Positions 10,967 to 19,379 of a stretch of DNA of 64,000 bases are shown here, in pieces; the first letter of the stretch is position 1; the number at the start of each line of letters is the position of its first letter. The stretch is taken from assembly GCA_015501055.1 (NCBI GenBank), contig JADNYV010000097.1:1-64000 (forward strand), given 5' to 3'. The position numbers and the translations under genes were made by a program. Source of the stretch: Mucidula mucida (lineage: Eukaryota > Basidiomycota > Agaricomycetes > Agaricales > Physalacriaceae). Under the pieces are notes generated by a model. It did not search any database. It was not told the DNA's origin and saw only the letters and a program-made list of their open reading frames with translations.

Positions 10967-12001
10967 ATGTCGTTCCCAGATTCCCCCTCGTCCTGGCCTC
11001 TCCGAGAGCGATATCCCGCGGATACAGCGCACATGCCGGAAGATGGTTTGCTTTGCCAGGATGTAGTGTCCTCCGAGCTGTATCCGCCGCCCGACGCGCA
11101 GCTGTATTCGTCGCGCGTTGCTCCGCCGCATTCATACTACAACCCAGAGATGTATCCCTCGTACACCACCTCACCATATTCGTCGCACACCGCCCAGCCG
11201 TCATCGTCGCACACCGCCCAGTCGTCTTCGTTGCACAGCACCCATTGGTCTGCATCGTACAGCGCCCAGCCGTATTCATTGCACACCACCCAGTCGTCTT
11301 CGTCATTGCACACCACCCAGCTGTCTTCATCGCCCACCAATCAGCAGCATCCATCGTACAGCACCCATTCATCGCATGACAACCAGGCGTATTCATCGCA
11401 CGCAACCCCACTTTATTCGTCGCAAGCCAACCCGCTCCATTCATCCCATGCAACGAATGCATATACATCCCTCCCCGTAAGCGCTGAGCGCACGCCTGAA
11501 ACTCATTCGTTCCCCCAAGATCCATCATCCATCCCTTTCGCCGATGACTCCCCAATGACGGATCCGCCCGCCAACGAGCAGGTCGACTCTGACCGCCAGT
11601 CCAAGGAGGACGACGATGAGTCGGATCGTGAGTCCACGAGCTCAGACTCAGAGTCTGAGTCTGAATCAGAAGATCACCCACTTCCTGCCGATGCGGCGCG
11701 CTGGATATCCATGCCCCCCACCCAGTTTGACAGGGAATATCCGGGCGGCAATCCGTTCGTCATCAAGGAGCTCTCCGAGGTGGATCCTGAGTGTGCCTCC
11801 TATTTCGCACTTGATGAGCGCGCGCAATATCGGATATCCATCATCTTCTGCACAGTGCAGCAGGTTCTCTTTACCGGAGAAGAAGTCTGGGACATCCATC
11901 GCGACATAACATGGGGCGTCCTGGTTGATCTTCTCAAGCACTGGGCGAAGGCCTCGGAGTTTTCGGCAAAAACCCCGGTTAAAGAACCTCAAGAGTTTTA
12001 A
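10967..12001 (+). CDS. Uncharacterised protein with Ser/Tyr/His-rich repeat; C-terminus supplied by a MITE
   Basis: Single open frame of 344 codons. Residues about 60-165 are a degenerate repeat of SSHTAQ / SLHTTQ-like units. An acidic Ser-rich stretch follows (ESTSSDSESESESED). A compact region with normal amino-acid composition comes last (WISMPPTQFDREYPGGNPF, then EEVWDIHRDITWGVLVDLL). Codons from 11939 onward lie inside the palindromic MITE, so the last 20 residues (from HWAKASEF) come from the transposon. Removing the element and one 3-bp target copy would give a stop five codons after LLK (DGEIW, stop at 12239-12241). A long opposite-strand ORF over the repeat is a by-product of its composition. 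No domain is recognised. Confidence 0.5.
   Translation: MSFPDSPSSWPLRERYPADTAHMPEDGLLCQDVVSSELYPPPDAQLYSSRVAPPHSYYNPEMYPSYTTSPYSSHTAQPSSSHTAQSSSLHSTHWSASYSAQPYSLHTTQSSSSLHTTQLSSSPTNQQHPSYSTHSSHDNQAYSSHATPLYSSQANPLHSSHATNAYTSLPVSAERTPETHSFPQDPSSIPFADDSPMTDPPANEQVDSDRQSKEDDDESDRESTSSDSESESESEDHPLPADAARWISMPPTQFDREYPGGNPFVIKELSEVDPECASYFALDERAQYRISIIFCTVQQVLFTGEEVWDIHRDITWGVLVDLLKHWAKASEFSAKTPVKEPQEF
11140..11465. repeat. Degenerate minisatellite inside the 10,967 gene
   Basis: Imperfect units of about 27-36 bp share the core tcgtcgcacaccgcccag and variants. They encode the Ser/His/Thr/Gln repeat. The units are too diverged for exact copy counting by eye; roughly ten are visible. Confidence 0.7.
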
Positions 12002-12220
12002 CAATTTTTTTAGGTTAAAACAATTTTAAAACAATTTTAACATTCTTTGAAGTATTTCAACCCAATGGTCGAAATACTTCAAAGAATGTGAAAATAGGTT
12101 GAAATACTTCAAAGAATGTTAAAATTGTTTTAAAATTGTTTTAACCTAAAAAAATCGTTAAAACTCTTGAGGTTCTTTAACCGGGGTTTTTGCCGAAAAT
12201 TCCGAGGTCTTCGCCCAGTG
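11939..12220. mobile_element. 282-bp palindromic CACTA-like MITE
   Basis: The outer 12 bp CACTGGGCGAAG are exactly inverted at the right end (CTTCGCCCAGTG). The two arms (about 11939-12061 and 12098-12220) are complementary over about 123 bp with three mismatches, around a spacer of roughly 36 bp. The 3-bp AAG directly before (11936-11938) and after (12221-12223) is a plausible target-site duplication. CACTG ends with a 3-bp duplication fit the CACTA/EnSpm superfamily; assignment is by ends only, as no transposase is encoded. The arms are AT-rich (attttaaaac motifs) apart from their GC-richer tips. Confidence 0.85.
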
Positions 12221-12244
12221 AAGGACGGTGAAATTTGGTGATGG

Positions 12245-13664
12245 GTGGACGGCGATAAAGAGAAGTGTGCCTATTCGTCGAACACACTGTGGTACGAGTC
12301 TTTTAAAGCTGTGAAACACAAACTTTCATGCTCGTCATTATGGTTGCACATACCTCGTACACCCACTTGGATCAATTTTAGGGAGCGCGTATCCAAAGCG
12401 TCATTTGCAATGCGAGCTTCAGTAATAATCTGGGCAGCACTCACATCTGTGGCTGTCAGAGAAGCTGGTTGGGTGAGGGGTCTTGCTGATTGGACTCGTT
12501 GTGGGGTTTGGGATACGGTATCGATATGGTATGAGGTTGGCCCGGAGATCTGGCATTGGCTCAGAGATCAGGAGCAACAAAGTGACTTCCAAGTTGGATT
12601 TGAGGATACTCTTCGATACCATGGCCATTCATGCTATCGTGATTTTGAGCAGGCCACACTGAAGCACTGGTTTGACTTGCAATCTTTCCTTCGGACCACA
12701 CATGACAATGTATCTAGGAGCTTGCTTATTAACTCTATTACCACATGGGATGCACATTGTTGGCAATGCCACAACCAATTGTATATACCTTTTCATTCTT
12801 AAAATTTACTCATTAACTGACAATTTGAACTTTAGAAAGAAACTCTATACCAGCAGTTACCATGCTGATTATGTTGGGCCCTTGGTCTCTCTTGTTTTTC
12901 TCAACAAGTGGCGGGTACACTTTGATATTGACATGCAAGTATGGCTGCATATCCTTGTACTTGGTGTTTCTTATGGTGTAATATCAGACACTACCCTCAC
13001 AAAGATGGATCAAATGTTCATGGGCACTGTTCTCACTGATGACATATTTGATTCTCATTATCAGCCTTGGGTGCACAGACTTCCCGATCCTCTGTGGGCA
13101 TCAGTTATAATGTGCTCCAAATCTCAGTGGAGAGAAGTAGAGCATACTGTCTCGTTGGAGAGGCAACACAAATTGGGTCTTACCTCTTCTTTGGATTCAA
13201 CAGATATTGGACTTGGAGTATTGCTTACTGCCATTTTCCTATTCATATTAGAACACTCTGGGAAAACACTCACACCACAAAAATACTACCAGTATCATTA
13301 CTTTTGGCTAAAGGAATGCATTAAGGGTGTGTTTGACAATCTAGTATATCCTACCCACATATCTGCATTGGTAGAGGCATTCTGCAATGCCACTTCCAAG
13401 TCATTAGATGTCTCAACTCACACATGTTGTGATTTCAGATGGGATAAACACAAGCTGGAGCTTCGACAGTGCTATGCTGCAGCCTACCTTTTGTTAAATC
13501 CTAACTGCAGAGTTGTACCACTCCTTGAACCTGATGCATGCCCGGCATTTCACGCATACTCACACCACTACCCCCTGTGTGATTGGCAATGTATCCTAAA
13601 GTGCATTAAATGCCAGGAACTTCGCCAAGTGAACAAAGTTCCTCATCTCTCCACAGTGTGTAAC
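12245..13664 (+). pseudogene. Unrecognised gene truncated by LTR insertion
   Basis: Exon 1 is about 12245-12780, the intron 12781-12835 (55 nt), and exon 2 is 12836-13664. The splice keeps frame (CWQCHNQL joined to KKLYTSSYHADYVG). The product is rich in Trp, Cys, His and hydrophobic residues (VRGLADWTRCGVWDTVSIWY; LHILVLGVSYGVISD). It continues without a stop into the first base of the LTR, so the 3' end was removed by the insertion. Base composition is AT-richer than neighbouring genes. The start is uncertain: the first ATG lies only a few bases after the former stop of the upstream gene and next to the MITE. I do not recognise the family. Confidence 0.5.
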
Positions 13665-14192
13665 TGTTATGAATCACCATATTTTCACATTTTCAATCTT
13701 ATCATATCTTATTGGGGGGCTTGTCTTATCAACCAACGGACTGTTTCATCATCTGTTTCGTCACCGATCATACTCCTTTTCATTACCGAAGCCGTACTCA
13801 TGTCGGACACACACCCAACACATGGATGACATCATACATGCCGATACCTCATGGACTCCCTATTGTATACACACCGCCGACACTCGTAGCACACATGGTT
13901 GTTTCAGTATTATTACTTACATGCAGTTACCACTCGTATTTAATGGTTTCACGGACTAGTAGCATACAACACTGGGTCAAGGGCGTGGAGCATCCCTAGT
14001 GGAAACGCGTATGGACAAGGAGTCTCAAACACAGACTTACTAGTATATAAGCAGTAGTGTAGTATCATTGTACTTTAGTTCCGATCTTGTTTATACACCT
14101 GGCCTAGCCTAGTCTTACAAACGCGAACACTTTCTTCCTTAGTTCTTGCTGTGGTACCTGGTTGAGTCTTGTGGCTTAGTCAATCGCTAACA
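13665..14192 (+). repeat. LTR1 (single-unit U3)
   Basis: 528 bp with TGTTA..TAACA inverted ends. TATATAA at 14044-14050 lies 33 bp before AGTTCCGATCT (14077-14087), the likely RNA start. This LTR has only one copy of the roughly 210-bp 5' unit that is duplicated in LTR2 and LTR3. Confidence 0.85.
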
Positions 14193-14194
14193 GA

Positions 14195-14205
14195 AGATCG
14201 GAACT
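14195..14205 (+). promoter_or_regulatory. Self-priming primer-binding site, element 1
   Basis: AGATCGGAACT, two bases after the LTR, is the exact reverse complement of AGTTCCGATCT at 14077-14087 where LTR transcription should begin. This is the arrangement of Tf1/Maggy-type self-primed elements. No tRNA-type TGG site is at this position. Confidence 0.7.
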
Positions 14206-14790
14206 ACTTTCTACCACCTACCACACATCCCTGATCGTCGATCAGCACTTCGCTGTTTGATCATCACACATTTTTCCATCCCCTTTCCTGTTTACAGATC
14301 GACGGATTCCTAATTCCAGCGCACATCTGCATACGTGTGTATTGGTCCCAGTAGCGCCAGCTAACAGTTAGAGATAACTGCCTCGGGTGCTGGAAGTAGC
14401 CGCTCTCACGAGAACGAACTTTTGGCAGTTGCACTTCAGTGGGCGCTGTTTACGGGCCAACCCCCGTTCCCAGGAAAACTTTGGCTTACCTCACACCAGA
14501 GGGACGTCGGCTGGGCAATTGCGAACTTGTGACGAGCTCTTGGGCTCCGTAGATACGTAGTCAGTAGTCGGTAAAATAGCGTAGACAGTTACAATACCTA
14601 CCTACTTTACTTACCTTACGATACACATCATCATTCCCCACCCTACCAAGTCCTGGATTCTATTTCAGATCTAGGCAACTCCTCCTTATTCATCCAAACC
14701 TCTATTCCCTCACCCGTTTCATCAAGATCCGCATCTCCCATATCCCCACTTTCACCCTTTCACTCTCCGATCCTATCACCCCGATTCATC
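14206..14790 (+). other. Leader of element 1
   Basis: Untranslated leader of about 585 bp between the primer-binding site and the gag ATG. It is nearly identical to the leaders at 17599-18172 and 23787-24361. Confidence 0.7.
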
Positions 14791-14919
14791 ATGTCCAACG
14801 AAGCACCTGAAACCGTTCCTCACACACCCGCTCATCATGCCGAGGTCGAAACCAAAGGCCGATCCCTTGTCAACAAGCCTTACGACTATGACGGGGACAA
14901 GTCCAAGTACAAGAGATGA
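14791..14919 (+). pseudogene. gag: gag stub of element 1
   Basis: Only the first 41 or so gag codons (MSNEAPETVPHTPAHHAE onward, to DKSKYK) remain, and the frame then stops. At the shared string aagag the sequence jumps from gag to the RNase H region of pol. That removes the rest of gag, protease and nearly all RT. Confidence 0.85.
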
Positions 14920-16673
14920 TGGCTATTATGGACTCAATTGACGACTGGAGACAATATCTTCTTGGAGCAAAGGAAACGGTGGAGGTATTTACCGATCATC
15001 AAAACCTCCAGTACTTCCGGAAGCCACAGAAGTTGAATCGGAGGCAGGCGAGATGGGTTACAGAGTTAGCGGAGTATGACATACAGATGATTCACAAGCC
15101 GGGCAAGACGATGGGGAAAGCTGATGCCTTGTCAAGGATGACAGGCCTTGAGAAGGGGGAAAAAGATGACAAAAACGTTGTTTTGCTCAAGCCGGAGTTT
15201 TTTATTTCACAAATTCAATTTTCTTTACATACAGTAGATACACCGGAGGATGAATTACTTAACAAAATCAAACAAAGAAAAGGAAACACAGACAGATACA
15301 TACAAAAAGCATTAGAAAACAAAGAAAAAGGATGGGAAGAGAAGGAAAATGGACTTATTATGTGGAAAGACCGTATTTACATACCAAAGGACAAGGAATT
15401 GCGGGGAAGAGTTATTGGAATGCACCAAGACGCACAGCTTGCAGGGCATCCGGGACAATACAAGACTCTCGAGTTGATTACACGTACCTATTGGTGGCCA
15501 GGAATCAGCCGAGACGTCCGGGAATACGTGGAAGGGTGTCAAAAATGCCAGGTCACCAAGTCACATTGCACGAAGCCGGCTGCACCTCTTCATCCTATTG
15601 ATGTGCCAAGCGAGCCATGGGAGATAGTAGGGACGGACATGATTGGAGAGCTGCCGGAATCGGGAGGATACAACGCGATCAGCACGTTTGTGGACGATTT
15701 CACAAAGCGATTACGCATCATACCAACACACACCACTCTGACGTCAGAAGGCATGGCTCGCATCTACCGAGATCGCATTTTCCCCATACATGGGATACCA
15801 CGCCAGATGATACATGATCGCGGTCCACAATACCACTTGCGTTTTATGAAGGAGTTGTACCGCTTGTTGGGCATACAAGGAAACTTTACAACGGCGTATC
15901 ATCCACAGGCAAATGGGCAGACGGAACGGCTGAACCAAGAGATAGAACATTTCTTACGGTTATTTGTCAACTACCATCAGAACGACTGGCACGAATGGCT
16001 ACCCTCTGCCGAATTTGTCTACAATGATCGGGTACACTCGGCAACCAAAGTCACTCCGTTCTTCGCAGACATGGGCAGACACCCCTACAAAGGCACCGCC
16101 CCAAAAACGGCATTGAGAAATGAGACTGCACAGGAGTTTGCCGACGGCATGAGGAAAACATGGGACAAAGTGGGGTCGGCATTGAAGATGGCCAAAGAGG
16201 ACATGAAACGGTTTTATGACAGGAAACGGACAGAGGCAGTGGAGTACAAGGAAGGCGACAAAGTATGGCTGGAAGGGACGAATCTCAGTACGGACCGACC
16301 AATGAAGAAGCTCGATGATAAACGCTTCGGGCCGTTCAAAGTGATCAAGAAAGTTGGGACGAGCTCTTACAAGCTCCAGATTCCTCATACGTGGAAAAGC
16401 ATTCATCCTGTATTTAATGAGGCCCTGTTGACGCCTTACCATGAGCCACAATTTCTAACGCAACCTCGAGACACGCGTCCACCACCTGTGCTGGAAGGAG
16501 CCGAACCGGAATGGGAGGTTGAGAAAGTGGTTAATTCCCGGAAGTACCGCGGGGGTTTTCAATACAAGGTTCACTGGAAGGGTTATGGCACACACAACAG
16601 ACATGGGAACCGGCATGCAATCTCAAGAATGCCGACGAAGCTATTCACGATTTCCACCAGCAGTACCAAATAA
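14916..16673 (+). pseudogene. pol: pol remnant of element 1: RNase H end, integrase, broken chromodomain
   Basis: Opens with the end of RNase H (MMAIMDSIDDWRQYLL, TDHQNLQYF). The integrase is complete: H..H..C..C zinc finger (GHPGQYKTLELI, CQKCQ), then the catalytic triad in GTDMIGELP, IHDRGPQY and NGQTERLNQE. The chromodomain starts (EWEVEKVVNSRKYRGG) but a one-base loss near 16597 changes the frame after HWKGYGTH, ending in an unrelated tail. The remaining 3' coding part (16674-16836) can be read only in another frame. RT and protease are gone, so this copy could move only with helper proteins. Confidence 0.85.
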
Positions 16674-16847
16674 GCCGAAGCCACCTGCGCTTGCTTGCAT
16701 TGAAGTCCCCATGTCGCAATTCCCATCACATTTATTCCGACCTATGCCACTGCCTGACACCGAACCCCTTGACGTCACACTACCCTCTGCGGCCCTCATG
16801 GAGCGACTCTGGCGCAGAATGGAACTTGCGCCTTAAGGAGGGGGTGA

Positions 16848-17585
16848 TGTTATGAATCGCCATATTTTCACATTTTAATCTTATCATATCTTATTGGGGG
16901 CTTGTCTTATCAACCAACGGACTGTTTCATCATCTGTTTCATCACTGATCATACTCCTTTTCATTACCGAAGCCGTACTCATGTCGGACACACACCCAAC
17001 ACATGGATGACATCATACATGCCAACCTCATGGACTCCTATTGTATACACACCGCCTGTTATGAATTGCCATATTTTCACATTTCCACATTTTATCATAT
17101 CTTATCAGGAGCCTTGTCTTATCAACCAACGGACCGTTTCATCATCTGTTTCGTCACCGATCATACTCCTTTTCATTACCGAAGCCGTACTCATGTCGGA
17201 CACACACCCAACACATGGATGACATCATACATGCCGATACCTCATGGACTCCCTATGGTATACACACCGCCGACACTCGTAGCACACATGGTCGTTTCAG
17301 TATTATTACTTACATGCAGTCACCACTCGTATTTAATGGTTTCACGGACTAGTAGCATACAACGCTGGGTCAAGGGCGTGGAGCATCCCTAGTGGAAACG
17401 CGTATGGACAAGGAGCTTCAAACACAGACTTACTAGTATATAAGCAGTAGTGTAGTATCATTATACTTTAGTTCCGATCTCGTTTATACACCTGGCCTAG
17501 CCTAGTCTTACGAACGCGAACACTTTCTTCCTTAGTTCTTGCTGTGGTACCTGGTTGAGTCTCGTGGCTTAGTCAGTCGCTAACA
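16848..17585 (+). repeat. LTR2 (double-unit U3)
   Basis: 738 bp with TGTTA..TAACA ends, preceded by the purine tract aaggaggggg. The 5' part is a tandem duplication: 16848-17056 and 17057-17271 each start TGTTATGAAT and end CACACCGCC. TATATAA is at 17437-17443 and the likely RNA start (AGTTCCGATCT) at 17470-17480. Confidence 0.85.
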
Positions 17586-17587
17586 GA

Positions 17588-17598
17588 AGATTGGAACT
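17588..17598 (+). promoter_or_regulatory. Self-priming primer-binding site, element 2
   Basis: AGATTGGAACT pairs with the RNA start motif at 17470-17480. The single difference from the other copies (T for C) still allows a G-U pair. Confidence 0.6.
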
Positions 17599-18172
17599 AC
17601 TTTCTACCACCTACCACACATCCCTGATCGTCGATCAGCACTTCGCTGTTTAATAATCGCACATTCCCCATCCCTTTCCTGTTTATAGATCAACGGAATC
17701 CTAATCCCAGCGCACGTCCGCATACGTGTGTATTGGTCCCAGTAGCGCCGGCTAACAGTTAGAGATAACTGCCTCGGGTGCTGGAAGTAGCCGCTCTCAT
17801 GAGAACAAACTTTTGGCAGTTGCACTTCAGTGGGCACTGTTTACGGGTCAACCCCCGTTCCCAGGAAAACTTCGGCTTACCTCACACCAGAGGGACGTCG
17901 GCTGGGCAATTGCGAACTTGTGACGAGCTCTTGGGCTCTGTAGATACGTAGTCAGTAGTCGGTAAAATAGCGTAGACAGTTACAATACTTACTTACCTTA
18001 CGATACACACCATCATTCCCCACCCTACCAAGTCCTGGATTCTATCTCAGATCTAGGCGACTCCTCCTTATTCATCCAAACCTCTATTCCCTCACCCGTT
18101 TCATCAAAATCTGCATCTCCTATATCCCCACTTTCACCCTTTCACTCTCTGATCCTATTACCCCGACTCATC
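17599..18172 (+). other. Leader of element 2
   Basis: Non-coding leader matching the other two; no ORF of note. It contains the same TTGGTCCCAGTAGCGCC stretch, which resembles a tRNA-complementary site but lies well inside the leader. Confidence 0.6.
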
Positions 18173-19098
18173 ATGTCCAACGAAGCACCCGAAACCGCTC
18201 CTCACACACCCGCTCATCACGCCGATGTCGAAATCAAAGGCCGATCCCTGGTCAACAAGCCTTACACTATGACGGGGACAAGTCCAAGTACAAGAGCTGG
18301 TGGCGATCGATGTTCACATACATCCGGACAAGAAGAACAACCTCACGTCCGACTCCGAAAGGATCGATGTTGTTCTCTCTACATCCGAGGAGATCACGTA
18401 GATGCATGGGTCCAGAACTACTCAGACCAGAACTTCGATGAGGAAGAAGAGGAATGGACAGTCTCTTGGACGGAGTTCAAGGAAGACTTGAAGGAGCGAT
18501 TTGTGGATTCCAACCTCGCGCGAGACGCGCAAGACCAGATCGAGCGGTTGCGCCAGGGGCAAGACACCGCTCAAGACTTCTTCCAGAAGTTCGAGGTCCT
18601 GCTCACTCAGGCAGGATACTCAAAGGATGACGCATTCGTCGTACGACTTCTCGAGACCAATGTCAACGAGAAGATCATCGACCAGATCTATGGCAGCCGA
18701 GACGGGTTGCCAGAGAAGTACAAGGATTGGAAGGCACAGATCCTTCAGATCGATCAGCTATGGAGAAGGCGGGCGGCGAGCAAGAGGTCCGGCATGCAGT
18801 CCCGGCCTCAAGCTCCGCAGGTGGCTACATCAAGAGCTAATCCTACAAACCCACCTCCAACGCCGATCACACGACGAGATGCTACCGGTGTTACCTATGG
18901 AGGAGCCGGCAGGCCGATGGACATCGACAACGCACGTGAAGAGGACTTTGCTTCAGCTGTGGCGAACACGGCCACGTCAGCAGGTTCTGTCCGAAGAAGG
19001 GTCGACCCCAGACGATTCGGGGTTTATGGACCGAGATGAATGACGAGGAGAAGAAGAAGCTGGCCGAAGAGTTGGGTTTTGCGAAGCTCCCGCAGTAG
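18173..19098 (+). pseudogene. gag: gag of element 2, frame-broken
   Basis: Starts at ATG 18173. Compared with the gag fragment at 24362, three single bases are missing near 18269, 18327 and 18379. Together they restore the frame, so about 37 residues between them are scrambled. The capsid-like part that follows is intact (ERFVDSNLARDAQDQIERL). A further shift near 18940 moves the CCHC zinc knuckle (CFSCGEHGHVSRFC, 18949-18990) into another frame, which ends at the TAG at 19096-19098 after ELGFAKLPQ. Gag packages the element RNA; this copy is unlikely to make a normal particle protein. Confidence 0.8.
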
Positions 19099-19379
19099 AC
19101 GCAGTCCTGCCGGAGCAGTCATCAAGGAAGGGTCGTCAGATGCAGCATTTATTTACAGTACGGGTACTGAAACATCTAAAATATCATCGACGACTTCACC
19201 AACAAAACCTGCGAAAGAAAGATTTGAGCCAAATACGCCCGAGTGGATGCACAACGGCTAAGAGAGGATGACGTGTCGAGAGCAGTGGGAATTTTGAGAG
19301 CATGGATGCCGGAGCGGAGAGAGAGAGAAGCGACAGGAGGAGAAGGTGATGGCGATCAGAGCGTTGACAAAGGAAGCTG

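Noticed and set aside
10896..11681. 261-codon minus-strand ORF across the Ser/His repeat
   Set aside because: Very biased composition (Trp, Cys, Met and Thr repeats) that mirrors the plus-strand repeat; it covers no non-repetitive domain.
14345..14370. TTGGTCCCAGTAGCGCC in the leader as a tRNA-type primer-binding site
   Set aside because: It lies about 150 bp inside the leader, and no CA-ended LTR terminus precedes it. The complementary 11-mer directly after TAACA explains priming better.
16674..16836. Separate small gene after element 1 integrase
   Set aside because: It is the frame-shifted 3' end of pol; the same sequence continues the 619-codon frame in element 2.
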